Shown: one piece after another, positions 12,292 through 24,695 of the stretch
Layout: every line of letters begins with the position of its first letter
Numbering within the stretch: the first letter of the stretch is position 1
Made by a program: the position numbers and the translations under genes
Origin: Viridothelium virens
Lineage: Eukaryota > Ascomycota > Dothideomycetes > Trypetheliales > Trypetheliaceae
Direction: 5' to 3'
Length of the DNA stretch: 64,000 nucleotides
NCBI GenBank assembly: GCA_010094025.1
Contig: ML991771.1
Coordinates: forward strand, 806,001-870,000
Notes under the pieces: generated by a model
Databases searched by the model: none
The model's input: the letters and a program-made list of their open reading frames with translations, nothing else
Told to the model about the DNA's origin: nothing

Positions 12292-13649
12292 ATGACTCAA
12301 AGGTACCCATCGTCTTCCCAGCACCCGACACCAACGTGCTCGTCGTCCTGTAGTCGAGAATCATACGTGGGCGCTGCTGCCACGCAATCGCCGCTCTCCG
12401 TGTCACACCCTGCCGGACTTGGTCTGTCATTCTACACGAGCACAATGGCCATGCCCCAAACCCAGGGCCCTGGCCCGGCACACGCATTATCCTATCTCTC
12501 AAGACCGATGTGGGATCCGACATCTACACTGATGCTCGACACGAATACTGAGAGTGATGAAATGGAACGTGGAAAGAGTTGGGAAGAGGCGTACGATCCG
12601 TTCTCCCACTTCCACATTACAGACTCTTCTGGAAATGACCACCTTCTTTTCCCCACTCCAGTATCACAGTCTGGACCCTACCAGAGACTTTCCCCAATGC
12701 CGAGCCAGATTCCTCAGAGTATGCCGTCTTCCCAAGCCGGATCCTACTCGTCCGCCTCATACCCGTCATCTGAGTCCTACCGCTTCGAACGCGCGGGGAG
12801 TCTCTTCTCGCAGCAAAGTGTTAAAATGGAAGATCCCTTGGATTGGACGAGCAATTCTCAACCAGAGTTCCCGCCACGAGGAACTTCGACAGAACCTGAA
12901 TTATTTATATCTCCTGGCGTCATATACGATCCTCGATCAGTAGTGCAGTCTCCCGCCCCTCAGGAGAGCCGTCTTCCGACACCCTCCGGCTCTGGCCTTG
13001 GCAAACATGGTCGAGATGATGCTTTTATGGAGCAATCACCTCGCTTGACCATCGAAGAATCAAAACGTGGGACTACTAAGCGGAGGAGGACTCCACGAGA
13101 AAACGCGAATTGGCTATGCGACATCTGCGATATGCCTTTTGAGCGCCCTTACAATTTGAAGGCACACCTAGAGACTCATGACCCCAACCGACAAAAGCCG
13201 TTCAAATGTGAACACGAGGGATGTTCTCGCGAATTTGTGAGGAAGACAGATCTCACAAGGCATGTTCAAAGCGTAAGAGCATGTACGGAACTCCAATCAT
13301 ATGGTATTAATCTTCTACTTAGGTTCACGTTAAATCCAAGGATTGGGTATGCGTGCTTTGCGACCAAGGCTTCGCGCGCAAAGATACTCTTAGAAGGTCA
13401 GCTCATCATACTTCAGTTTCCCAACGAAGCATCTATTAAATCCATTATAGGCATGAGGAAGATGGTTGCTCGAAACGATTTGATTTGAAGCACCGCGAAC
13501 CGCCCCAGAAGAGCGTCTCCAGATCCTCGACTCACTCTAGCCCCCCTCGTCAAGGGCGCTCCCTTACTGAGGAAGCGGCAGTGCAGCTCTCTCAGCTGTC
13601 AGCTCCGTCCCTCGTGGCAGATTCTCCAAGGCAACCTACTAACCGTTGA
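12292..13649 (+). CDS. C2H2 zinc-finger transcription factor
   Basis: Exons 12292-13272, 13323-13396 and 13451-13649 give 417 residues. The N-terminal 270 residues are disordered, rich in Ser, Pro and Gln, and resemble an activation region. Three fingers follow. The first begins at Cys276 (CDICDMPFERPYNLKAH). The second spans Cys306 to His329 and is split by intron 1. The third, Cys337-Cys340-His353-Cys358, is of C2HC type and is split by intron 2. A basic stretch (KRRRTPREN) precedes finger one and may be the nuclear localisation signal. DNA binding by fingers is family knowledge; the target and pathway are unknown, and I could not match it to a named fungal regulator. A long overlapping upstream ORF may limit its translation. 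Confidence 0.85.
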
Positions 13650-16600
13650 TGTCCTGGATCATTGAGACAGTCAGGGCGAGTTGATAGGAGTGCAATGCAT
13701 ATGAATGGAGCTTTATGATCCTTCAGGTTTGGGGCGAGAGGATCTTCCGCTTTGCATGCACCAATATAGACTTCTGCAGCGTTTCAGCATTTCATTGGAT
13801 CATTTTTGGGTGGCCTGTGTCCTTTTTCGCACGATACCATGGTGTGGCAATTATCCTCCTTTTTGAGCGTTCAGTCATTGTGAAGATCACCTACTCGTAC
13901 ACTTTTACGGGAAGCATCCAGCTGTGCGTACATTGCTTGATTGGTTGATGATAGCGTTCGTTATTTGATATTCCCAGCAATCATTGGCATTTAGTATCCC
14001 GTTTCAGAAGCATTTCAGCTGCAGGCAATCTCACACGGAGCTCTGTAAATTCTAAAATGTAAGCAGCGCATTAGTAAAGCTGCTGCTGCTCCGCCCGCCA
14101 CTCAGCGCACTCGGCACCCTCAATTCACGAGCCAGCCTGCAACGCCCGACGAGAAAAAAATTCTCGACATCGCGGTTCAGCAGACGCTCGTAAATGCACC
14201 TTGCCGCAAGAAGCGAGATAGTCGGGACCCGGTTGGTGTAACAATGGCAGTCGTTGCAAGTGTCTTTAGACCTCACAAGGACAATGGTCGTCGTACCTGA
14301 TGCCGACCGAGTGGGATAGACGGGCCATTACCCCGCATGCTTGTCCGAGCGTCTATGCAGGCTAGCGGCGAGGTGACGAAGGTAAGTTTGTGAACGAAGC
14401 GCGAGGAGAACTTCGTCTACCAATGCCCGGACACCGGCACAGTCAAGGTTTGCACTTGGATGGATCCTCGGATTCAGCTGTCGCCGTAAAAAAACATCTC
14501 CAGCCGTAACTCCTAGGAATTGTAGGAAATAGTCGGTATGGGAGGAGAGGTGTGGGAGAAAAGATGGTAACAGACAAGGGGCAGATCCAGCGCTAAGGCC
14601 TAATGGCGTTGTAGGGCGTTGCCCTAGTACTGTACCATAGCGTGGGTATGACCAGGGAGCAGGAGCTCGGGAAGCGCCCGTTTATTTAGACTTCCGCACC
14701 TAGCACGCAGCGGATGCGCCCTTAGTCAAGCATTAACGCATAGTGGCCTCCAAGCTAATCTCTAAGCCTTCTGCGGGTCCACACCCGCGCTGCCGCCAAC
14801 CAGCGTCAAAACGGCCGGCCAAGCTCCCCGTGCTCCCGTCCTTCCGGACGCCGTCTGCGAATTTGGCTCGAAATCTCTTCCCTACCGTGCGTAGTATCTG
14901 GGACCCTCGCGATCGATGCCACTGCACGCTGACTGCAGCCCAGAAGCTGCAATGCGTGGGATCTTGTTACTTGTTACATAGGACATGCGGCTAGTCTACT
15001 TGACACCTCGGCTACACAAGGTAGCTGCTCTCCCCCAGTTTGCCGCGACCGGCATTAATCGAGCTCGGAGAGCGCGTCAATAGCCGACCCGATGCACAAT
15101 CTCTTCTCTGCAAGCAGAGTGACGTGGGATCCCTGTCCTTGAGGTGCCTTGCGCGTCAGAACCTCTCTCTCAGCCTGGACACAATCAGCAACAGCTGTCG
15201 CCATCCTGTCATCCTCTGACTAGTCAGATGAGGAAGACCAACAGCTTCTCTCAAAACTCTGATAGTACAGATGGAAAGGTGGAAAGTTCTCATCCTGTTC
15301 CGTGTGGAGAGTCGGCATCTCCGTAGCTCTTTCCCATTCAAAACCCTCCTACCATTTTCCTATTTTGGATAAGGACACTGTGGAGAAGTACCGATATACA
15401 CTGGACGTTCAACAGCGAATGAAATCTCTCAACAAACAGGTATGTGCGGACCGCCTAAGCGCCCAGCTGGGCACCAGCCACTCACGGACTGACTGAGCCA
15501 TGCGGATCGCCCTCTGGTTTCACGAATTATGTCTCCCTTTCCTCATTGGCTACAGGAATCTGTGCCACACAGCTGAGATTTAAGCTTATTTACATCCCCG
15601 TTGCCACCAGCTATAATGACAGCGTGAAAGCCTGGAGCTGATGCCACAAATAGGGACAATCCCATCTGTCAATTCCCCATTCAAGCAAATAAGATCCGAG
15701 TACACAAGCAGTGGCCTGACTTCTTGTGCACTCCGGAACTGCTTCGGGATTGCTAATCTATTGAAGAGCAGGCAAGGTGCGGAGGCTCGATGCTAGACTT
15801 GCCCGGTTTCTCCTTTTGGTGCTTGATTGTATGACAATGCCATTGGGCAGGAGGGTTTCGATCGGTGGCTAATCTGTCTGATCGCTAGATTCAGCACCAT
15901 AGCTGGTCACTGAATCCGCTACGGCCGTCTCCGGCGGCTCAATATTCCCCCGTATGGATCCCCTAATCCCCAGGTTCAGTATAGACGTTGGAACGACCAG
16001 GGCAGATGCAGACGGCTATTGCATGGGATTTTTCAGCCAGCAGCTTGCGGCATGGCCTTGTGAACGTTGACGATCATCGCTAAAAGCGGCGAAAAGTCTG
16101 TAGAGTATAAGAAATTTTTAACCCCGGAACTCATGGCCCGAGCTGCACAACGCCACCATTATGCTAATCCCAATCCACGCCAATCTATATCTCGGTTGCA
16201 CCACATCTGCGCGCGCTCTCTAGTCTCCTTGAATGAATCGTGAAGCCAGATTAGCGGAAGCTGCCTTCAGCTTAGCCAGGCCAGTCAGACCTCAATCTCA
16301 ACTTCACCTAGCTTAAGGCATTGAAACCAACGGCTGATGGGGAGTAGTCCTTCACTCGTCACTGGACCTGGCAATATGTTAATACACATGCATATTATCC
16401 AGAATTTGCAGTGGATTGAAGAACGCGACAAAGGCTTTACTGTCTTTCAGTGCCCGTCCGCTACCGTCACAATGAATGATGCCCTGCACAAGATCTCGAT
16501 GAGACTAGGTACAGTCTACAATTCATCGCAGCTCCGACTGATAGATGCAGCCCACAGATGTGTTTTTTTTTTTTTTTAGTTTTTTTTAGTTTTTTTTTTC

Positions 16601-19600
16601 ATCTTTTTGTTCTAGCTGGATTGAACGACATGCAGATGCTCCTGCGTGACCTCATCGGGCGGAGATACCGTAATTACTGTGTGTACGACTAATCGACGCA
16701 CTAGGTCTGTGCCAGAATAATTACGATAACTACGGAGGAAGGCGCTACAATGCCTTGATGCCGCAATGTTCGAGTCATGAGCGGTAAAATAAGGCTGACG
16801 GGCAGTCGCCGAAATTGTACATTCGACAGATCGCCACTGGACTCGCTCAGGGCGGGAAGACACGTGGGGATCCTTTCGTCGCGCTACTCTGGTCGGACGA
16901 GATCTGATGGGTCTGCTCAATTTACCGACGCACCGGACGGATATATCACTGACTCGCCATTTGTACCAGGTTGGTCATCATACCACTAATCTCTATCCGT
17001 GGCGCTTTCCGAATTCCCACCGAATACTCTAAGTTGGAGATGGCAGATCACGTAAACACCACATTGGAATCAAAAAGTCTCTGGCACGAAGCCGATAGCT
17101 AAAGCTGAGCTACCTAAGATCCCTGTATCCCTGTCTTCCCTTGACCAAGAACGTACGTTGATTCCTGCCTCCGGACAGTACCATGAACGAACGATACCGT
17201 TCTCGTCGCAGAGCGATCACGATCGTCTGTCAACCCTGTTCAACCAAATTGGATCGATGGCGCTGGTATCCGTAATTTTCTCCGGCATTGCGACAGCTGA
17301 GGCATGGATAAGTGGCAGACTAGTGTTTCTGGGTCCTGTAAGAGGACCCAACTCCGCTGGAGTAGCCGCAAATCTAGACGCTTGACTGAAAAGAGACGTC
17401 ACCGCGCAGCCATACGTGACGGAGCTGACTGCAGGTCATAGCAACTTGCAGTTCAAAAAACAAAGTCGCAATTCATCTCTTAGCACCCAATTCTGCAACA
17501 GTTGTATGACAGGGGGTTGGGGGGTGCTGCCGTTTCATATCCGTTCAGCGCGCCACCTTACCCATTCACCACGTTGTTTCCAGGGATTGCCCCCAGCCCC
17601 CTTCTGGGGCTCTGTGCCGCGGAGTCCGCGAAGGGAGGACACCATTTCGAATTCTTCTCTATCGCGGGGCTTGCCTATGGCCGGCTTCTTGGTAAATGCG
17701 ATCGCCTCTCGCAATGTTCTCGTCATAGCCGTCAAGCTAGACTTTACTTCGTGAGGAACGTTTCCCCATGACATTGAGTATCTTTCAATTAAGGTAATGT
17801 GTACCTTCTACTATTCTCAATCAATCCTTCATCAATCTTTTTCTACAGGTAGCAATTATCACTTCCATTGCAGCATCAGTATCTCACCCTTCCTCTCTCT
17901 CCAAGTAGATGCAATGTGTCCCAAAAAATAAACTAGTGGATCAGGCTTCCTCCTCTCGATTCACTCGCAAGCGTTCGATGTCACCGATTCAGCCAGCGAC
18001 GCTATCTCATCCGTCTCGTCGCCTTTATCAAGACATGGGAGCTTTCGATCGAAGCACTTAGCCAAGATCTACCAAAACTTCTACAGGATATTCATCTCCC
18101 CAACGAGCTCGGGGTTTGGTGGCAATAATGCACAAATTGCGGTACCTTCTTAAATTCCGGTTGTACTTTGCCGACGTCTTGAATGACGTGCATTGCTATT
18201 GCGAATTGGCAAACCCCCCAATACATGAGTTGAGTAGAGTAGATTTTGGGTCATGGTAATTGAACCTCTAATGCTTCCTAAGATCAATCACTAGATAATT
18301 ACGAATCTACTAGGATGGTCCTGATTTCTACAGCTACGATAGCTCAAACTTCTAAGTCCGAGGCCCCTCATACACTGAATTGTTCCTTAGGAGATGAAGG
18401 GATAGTGCCACGTCATTCGGCTTTTATAGTCGCATACCTACTGTACTCTAGAAGGCGAAGCTTACATGTAGGCGTGCTGTGGCCGAAGGATGGCGCACCG
18501 AGAATGAGACGAACGGTTCTTCGCAATGGAGGGAAAGCTCAGCGCCGACCATATGTGAGCCACGAGCTCTTCTAAGATATGATCTGCTTTGCTAGCAGTC
18601 TCCCTTGGTCTGCTTGCCGTCATTAATGCGATAGTCCTGTACTTGACGGAGCATTCGGATGACGATTCAGCCAGCCTCAACTCAGGCAACCTGCTATGCT
18701 AGCATCCTCGACTACTAAAAGTCTATCACAACGGCCATGAATCCGACCTCAGCTAATTGGTGCACAAATCCTCGTCAACCCCTGTCTGGATGCAGATGCT
18801 GACCCTAGCAATGAATAGAACGCGCCTACAGCGGTTATCATGTTACTTTACCGCTACCGTGCGCCTATGCATGTAGGCGAGCGGTTGGCATGAGTAGTAC
18901 TGTATCATACTCTGTGAAACTTATCTTTTCACATGGCTCTTCAATAACCAAGTCAGCAACTTTATATGCTCTGTACGTTCAAGATGCAGTGTCGAATGAT
19001 ACTCTATACCTCGGAGATTTCACACCACTCTGAACCGTTTTTGGGCTTTGCATGAGAATAGCATCTTTCCTAGATGACTTACCGAGCTCGATCCCGAATT
19101 AAGAAGAGAAAAGCAACCGAGCTCGAATTTTAGAACAATACTCTCATGCCTCTTTGCCCTTTGGCTCTGAAATGATGTGCCGGTGGCGGCTTCATGTACG
19201 CAACTAGCAATAGAGCTCAATTATGCCTTCACCTGAGCGCATTCAGGGGCGCAAAAAGTACGATTATTTGATTGAACATCGTCATTTTGTAGTATACAAA
19301 TGGCTTAGCAATCTTCCATCATTTGTGAGAAAAGGCTAAACAATCGTGGCGGGCTGTGACCGTCGTCTCGGGAATGTATTGAAGACTTGCAGGGCGCAGA
19401 AGTAGGCTATAAACAACGATCCATCTTTCGCCTCCCTCTTTTCCCATTTTCTTCCAATTTTAGGGTCTTGGGTTGATACTTCGACGAGTTGACTCGTATG
19501 AGATTTTTAATACTCCATCTCTCCAATTGGCGAGCCGGCCCCGTCCCTTACAGGGATGCTGTAGAGTATCCTGGAACGTAGAGGTACGGTTCGAGGAACT

Positions 19601-20046
19601 CGCCTCCCCTCTTCCTCTACATCCAACATCATAGTGGAGCTTTATACCGGAACACTCGAACACCACTGCTCAAGTGTCATGTACAACATCTTGCCGAAGG
19701 CAAACCAATGTGAGCTGAATCTTTGAGGGTCTATCTCCAAAGATCTTACCCAACGACGCATGCCCTAGAATAACCCATGCGAAGCTCAGCAATGATACAA
19801 ACTAGCGGCATAACAGAGGCAAGAGATCTATGTGGCTTTTGTGGATGTCGAGTAAATGCCGAGACATGAAGCTGCTGCGTCTGAACCAGTCCGGTCCTGC
19901 CTTCCTCCATAATCACTGGGGGGTTCCTTCCTCACTATGCAGAGTCACAGCTTGGCTCGTTGCCACTCCAAGATTCCCTAAGTCTTCAGATATTTGTACC
20001 TTTTCATGACCCCAGAAAACTTTTTTTCGCCCAAATCATTTTCAAC
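13650..20046. other. 6.4 kb region without recognisable genes
   Basis: All open frames on both strands are short (mostly under 115 codons), have no resemblance I can name and do not join through plausible introns. Base composition is near balanced, so it does not look like AT-rich, RIP-mutated repeat DNA. It contains one oligo-T block at 16563-16599. No tRNA, transposase or reverse-transcriptase fragment was recognised. It is the longest gene-free stretch of the window and could hold promoters, noncoding RNAs or fully decayed elements. Confidence 0.5.
16563..16599 (+). repeat. Interrupted oligo-T tract
   Basis: Runs of 15, 8 and 10 T are separated by two AG dinucleotides, so a T8-AG unit is approximately repeated. 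Such tracts arise by slippage or from the A-tail of a retroposed copy read on the other strand. No recognisable copied gene lies next to it. Confidence 0.8.
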
Positions 20047-21993
20047 ATGGGTTCCAAAACATTAGAGGCTTCCTCATCCAAGGTCTCGTCCCCCGCTGCT
20101 CAAAAATGGGCAACCCTGATCACGGCAAACCTCGCGAAATGCCACTCACACAACGCTCAGGCTAGCCAAGCCGTACGCCCAGACATAGATGATGAAATCT
20201 TGGGAGCACCACGACGCCGTTCTGCTGATACCGGCGATGCTACTCTCGCTCATGAAACAGCGGCAATCATATTTTCCGACTCACCTGCTGACTCTCTCAC
20301 GCCAATAATCAAATACGAGGAGACAGTTCTTGACCTTCGCCGCATCGTCAAGGAGAACCGGAGAGCTAGAATTGCTCAAGCTACCGAAAGCAATGCGCGT
20401 TTTCAATGGACCACACGTATTGGCAAACAAGGACCATGGGACGAACATGGAGATCAGCTCTCACTGCGAGGGACTCCAAGCTTGCCGATGCCTGTACAAA
20501 TTAGCGACGAAGAGGACCTTAAACCTTTCTTCCAACACCTCCGCAGTAATCTGGATACTATGCCTTCGTCATTGGATGGAGCTACTGAAGGAGAAGAACC
20601 GCATTACGGAACTCGATTTACCGAGTTCAAGAAAGGGATTATTTACGAGGATCGCCGTCTTGATCTATGTAAACTGGTCGTCGGACCACCACATATTGGC
20701 GATCTTATGGATAGCCTACACTCAAACGATTTCATACGGCATTTCCTGCTCGGTAATAACATCATTGGCCCTTCTGGAACCAAAGAGGTTGCAAGCTTTA
20801 TTAGGGACCATCCAAACAAGATCGAGACATGGTACCTTGCCGGCAATTGCATTAATGAATCGAGCTTCAAGTCGCTTGTCAACAGTCTGGTCACATCCGA
20901 GACAATTACGAATGTCTGGCTCAAACGCAATCCTCTCGGGCCATGGTCAGCACACGACATTTTTCGTCTCATTACTCAGACCCCGAATCTCCGAACCCTC
21001 GACCTTGACCAAACAGAGCTCGGCGATGCTGGTGTGGCAACAATTTTCAAAGAGCTCAGCGCCTTCGCAGAAGCCAACCCTATCAAGCCTCTTCCTCTCC
21101 GTCACCTCTACCTCAATGCCAACGGTATAGGTGCTTCAGCAGCCGCGGAAATCTCACGCTTCCTTGGGGTGGCTAGCTGCGCCCTCGAATCCCTCTATCT
21201 ATCGAACAACCCCCTTGGGGATGCCGGCATCAATGCCCTTTCTTCCCAGCTCTCCACGAATTCTTCCTTACGCCGGCTTTCCCTCCAATCCATCGGTCTC
21301 AAAGACAGCGGAGCCATCTCCCTTTTCACCTCCCTCACTCCCCATCCCAATCTCCGCACCCTCGACGTCAGCCAGAATTCTGCAACCGAAGATCTCAACA
21401 GCCGCTACAACTATCTTACCGCCTCCGTCGTGCCTACCCTCGTCTCCCTCATCTCCCACTCTCCCCACCTCGAGTACCTCGACCTCGGCTCGACGGCGAT
21501 CCCGCCAACTCCCGACGCCGTGGTCAATCGGAGCTGGGCCCTCGCGTGCATGACCCCCGTTTCCGAAGGAAGTGACGAATCGCTGGCGGAGAGCGCCGGC
21601 GGTCTCGCCCGCCTCTTCCTCGCCGTCTCCTACTCCAAAACTCTCCTCCACTTCTCCGCCCGCTCGATTCTGCCCACCTCGAAGGGCTTCGGCGACTCGA
21701 CGAATGGCATGTGCATGCGTCGCCTCGAGGAGCGGGCGGGCAAACGGCTCGCGCAGAATGTGGCGCGTCGTTTTGCGGGGATGAGCTACGTTCTGTTTGT
21801 CGAGGAAGAGAGGCGGTGGTTGCTGAGTCCTGAGGATGTGCGCAAAGTCGACAGTGTGTATCGGGATCGTGATGCTGGAGCTGCGAGGACAGGCGAAATG
21901 GCACTGGAGAAGGTGTGGGGTGGGACTGTAGAGGCTTGGCTGATGACAAGCGCGTCGAGGCCTTTGGAGTCACGAAAAGATGGTATGGTTTAA
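20047..21993 (+). CDS. Leucine-rich-repeat protein (RNI-like)
   Basis: A single exon of 648 residues starts at the first ATG of an open frame (MGSKTLEASSS). Residues about 1-190 are polar and low in order. From about 200 to 530 there are ribonuclease-inhibitor-type LRRs with repeated L-x-x-L-x-L-x-x-N/T patterns, for example NLRTLDLDQTELGDAGV, LRHLYLNANGIGASAAAEI, LESLYLSNNPLGDAGINAL and LEYLDLGSTAI. The C-terminal 130 residues are charged and outside the repeats. Such LRRs bind proteins, as in RanGAP and NLR proteins, but no NACHT, F-box or catalytic domain is present. Homologues are known to me only as uncharacterised fungal LRR proteins. The role is unknown. Confidence 0.85.
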   Translation: MGSKTLEASSSKVSSPAAQKWATLITANLAKCHSHNAQASQAVRPDIDDEILGAPRRRSADTGDATLAHETAAIIFSDSPADSLTPIIKYEETVLDLRRIVKENRRARIAQATESNARFQWTTRIGKQGPWDEHGDQLSLRGTPSLPMPVQISDEEDLKPFFQHLRSNLDTMPSSLDGATEGEEPHYGTRFTEFKKGIIYEDRRLDLCKLVVGPPHIGDLMDSLHSNDFIRHFLLGNNIIGPSGTKEVASFIRDHPNKIETWYLAGNCINESSFKSLVNSLVTSETITNVWLKRNPLGPWSAHDIFRLITQTPNLRTLDLDQTELGDAGVATIFKELSAFAEANPIKPLPLRHLYLNANGIGASAAAEISRFLGVASCALESLYLSNNPLGDAGINALSSQLSTNSSLRRLSLQSIGLKDSGAISLFTSLTPHPNLRTLDVSQNSATEDLNSRYNYLTASVVPTLVSLISHSPHLEYLDLGSTAIPPTPDAVVNRSWALACMTPVSEGSDESLAESAGGLARLFLAVSYSKTLLHFSARSILPTSKGFGDSTNGMCMRRLEERAGKRLAQNVARRFAGMSYVLFVEEERRWLLSPEDVRKVDSVYRDRDAGAARTGEMALEKVWGGTVEAWLMTSASRPLESRKDGMV

Positions 21994-22659
21994 GTTAGTG
22001 AGAAGGGATATAAAGAACTCCGCAGAACTCCGCAGTTCAAAGATGGAGTTGCGTCACTAGTGGTGATGATAGACTTTCCGGCATTCATGAGCATTTACAG
22101 GCAGCATCTTTGCGGTTCAGCGTGAAGCAATGATTTACAAACCGAATCCTGTGAGATGGAGAATATCTATGTAGATTATTCGAGCAAATCTTAATGTAAT
22201 CTATCATTAAAAAAAACCAACAGCGTGTAATGGAGTAGCGACAAGACGACACCGCAATCATTGGTGGCCAGTATAAGGCTGCCAACTCCTCTGGTGCTAT
22301 TTCCTACTGGCCTGCATGATGTAGGTTGGCCGTATTGCAATCCATAGTCAGAATGCCATGCGATTCGTGGACGGATTCGGCTACTACCATAGTGTTCGCT
22401 CTGACGCAAAAAGTCAGTAGCGGCAGGGGCGCGCCATAGTATACCAAATCATGGAAGATTCCTTCTTTGACTGACGTAAGTAAATACCTCTGCGGAGTTA
22501 TGAGTACATTGATCGTACACTATAGCTGTCCCACCTAAGTTTCGTACCGTAATGCATGCCATCGTCTCTAGCCTAGTTCTTCTGACTGCGCAAACTCCAT
22601 GAGAACACCTGCCCGCCAAATTTCCCCGTCAGTGTTACTGCTCCATGATCCTGCCCTCT
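21994..22659. other. Convergent intergenic region
   Basis: Lies between the 3' ends of the LRR gene and the PI31 gene, which converge. A direct repeat GCAGAACTCC occurs at about 22023-22035. No gene is seen. Confidence 0.5.
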
Positions 22660-23917
22660 TCAAATGAAGTCGCCACTTCCAAAGCCCGAAAACGGATTTG
22701 GAGGCCGACCCCCAAACCCTCCGCCGGGTCCGCCAAACCCACCACCTCCCGGCCCTCGTGGAATCCGTCCCCGATCCATCGGAGCGTCTCCTGGACCTAC
22801 TGGGTCATACCGTGCTCCCGGCGGTGCATTCCCATATCCACCAAGTCCTCCTCGCTCTCCCCCTCGCCTTCCCGCGAACAAAGGATCATCGAATGTAGGA
22901 TGCATACCTCCACCCATCCCTCCAAAACCAGGCCCTACACCACCTCTAATCGGATCATGTGGTCCCAGTCCCGCAGGATACAGATCCGACTCGCCGATAT
23001 TGCCACCAGGGGGGAAGGGTCGACCGGCGCCGCGAGGGCCGCGCAGGATCTCGTGCTCATCTTCGAAATCGGGGGGTGGGAAGTCGCCTGCAGGCACGGG
23101 TCTGCGGGGCGGGAGTCGGAGGGGATCGTCGAAAGGATGGGGGCGTGCAGGTTGGGGGTCAATGGGGTCATCGCGGAGGGGATCGTGAGCCGGGGGTCTG
23201 GGGAGGCGAGAAGGATCGGCGTCGTCGTTACGGGGCCTGCGCGAAGACGAATTCGCGTCCTGGCCATCCTGAGAGGTTTGTTCTTGAGTTTCTTCGTAGC
23301 CTTCCTTGTGGAGGCTGGGGATCAGCTTCTGGATCATGGCAACGCGGAGGAGGGAGCCGAGATCGGAGAGACGGCCGGGAGAGATGAAGATGTTTTGCAG
23401 GGGTTGTAGAGCATCTTCGAGGGCGGCATCCGGGGGGAGCGGGGTTGCGGGTAGGGAAGATTCTGAGATGAAGTCTTTGGCGACAACTTCGAAAGTAGCG
23501 GTTTTCTCATCTCCGAGGCCCATACCCATGACATGGGCTTTGGAGCCGAGACGGTTGATCTTGACGAGGTACTCCATGGATGATTGAGAGTGCGCGTAGC
23601 GAAAAGAGTAGGTCGTTGAGGTATTCCATTCTGCAGGTAACGGATTGGGTTTCTCGGCGTCTGAGTGCGTTTCTGCGAAGCTGTAAGCGAATGCTATAGA
23701 TCGAGGCGATGTTCCCAAATTGACCTATTTTATGGTCTTCGCCAAGACCTATGAGCCTAAATCCGACAGATAACATTCCAGCATTGACAACAAGCGCAAC
23801 GGCCTCAAATACATTTTTGATCTGTGGCTTTTGGTCTCGAGGGAGGCTTGTAGCCATGAAGGAAGACAGCGAACCAGCACTAAGCGGGTTGCCGCCTGGA
23901 CTTGAGCTTCCAACCAT
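22660..23917 (-). CDS. Proteasome regulator PI31 family protein
   Basis: Two exons on the minus strand, 23917-23725 and 23672-22660, give about 401 residues. The N-terminal half is the FP-type domain typical of PI31 and F-box proteins (LSAGSLSSFMATSLPRDQ, AVALVVNAGMLSVGFRLIG, YSFRYAHSQSSMEYLVKIN). The C-terminal half is rich in Pro, Gly, Arg and Asp (repeats of the RRPVPAGDFPPPDF and GGGFGGPGGGFGGRPP kind), the HbYX-containing disordered tail seen in PI31 proteins. PI31 binds the 20S proteasome core and modulates its assembly or activity. The donor of the single 52-nt intron is GTCAAT. An in-frame ATG 69 codons upstream (24124) would add an unrelated basic extension; I prefer 23917 because it sits at the start of the conserved domain. 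Confidence 0.87.
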
Positions 23918-24695
23918 TTGGACCAGAATGTCTACCTCGGGGGTAGGCGTGAAGCTGGAGTGGGAGTACGATCGAAGGATATCGGTAGCTTTGATTTTCG
24001 TAGGGCCTAGATGACGCTTGGGAAGTTGAGAAGCTGCTGGCAGGCAGACATTTGATGACGCTGATGACCAGACGCCACCGATGCGGGACTGGTACTTAAT
24101 TAAGGTTCGGGAGTAAGCGAGCATAGATCACACTAGCCGAGATAGGTAACTAGCGTGGAGATTTCTCGATCGGATGGTGGGATGGTGCCACTGTGGGATG
24201 CTTCCACAACCCTGGAGCTTCTCACGTGCGCTTAATGCCCGATGATCTTGCAGGACTTTCCCATCTCCGAGTACCTTATGTAGATACCTAAGGTACCTTA
24301 GATACTAATGTCTCAGCCTAGATCCCGAAACGATACTACGATGGCTAACCCTCGATGGATAGCCCTTGATGGATATGATTTGAGTAAAGCCTACGACTGG
24401 ACGCCAAACTTGCTATGCATCGCTCTCAACGGATTCGTAAGCGAGGTTCATCAATGCTGTAAAAACCGAAGAGCTTCAAATAGAAAACCACCGTCACCAC
24501 GTCTTATCATCCAGCAAAGCCACCCGAACGTCATGAACACTGTCGAGCCAATTCAATAGTGAATTACTCACACTTGATGCCTCTCCCTGGCACGGGGTAA
24601 TGAAGGACTGCACCAAGGATTTGCGCATTAGACAGTATCCTGTGGGTTAATCGGGTATCCTCCATTCAATAGGTCGTTGCTTTTTTGGTAAAGTA
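23918..24695. other. Intergenic region with 14-bp palindrome
   Basis: Lies upstream of PI31 and downstream of ATG18. It includes the perfect palindrome CTAAGGTACCTTAG at 24288-24301. A short frame at 24308-24559 has no resemblance to known proteins and I do not call it a gene. A near-duplicate GATGGATAGCCC/GATGGATATG pair sits at about 24353-24378. Confidence 0.5.
24288..24301. repeat. Perfect 14-bp palindrome CTAAGGTACCTTAG
   Basis: The sequence equals its own reverse complement, and a related ACCTTATG half lies just to the left. Similar TACCTAGGTA-type words are frequent in promoters of filamentous ascomycetes to my knowledge, without a settled function. It could be a protein-binding site or a hairpin. 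Confidence 0.6.

Noticed and set aside
16563-16599. Oligo-T block as the tail of a retroposed element
   Set aside because: No recognisable element or target-site duplication was found beside it, so only a simple repeat is reported.
17158-17774. Hydrophobic-looking short frames in the gene-free region
   Set aside because: Frames up to 112 codons on both strands overlap, cannot be joined by good introns and have no recognisable domain.
22664-23409. Plus-strand frames of 140-254 codons opposite PI31
   Set aside because: Antisense shadows of the Pro/Gly/Arg-rich PI31 tail.
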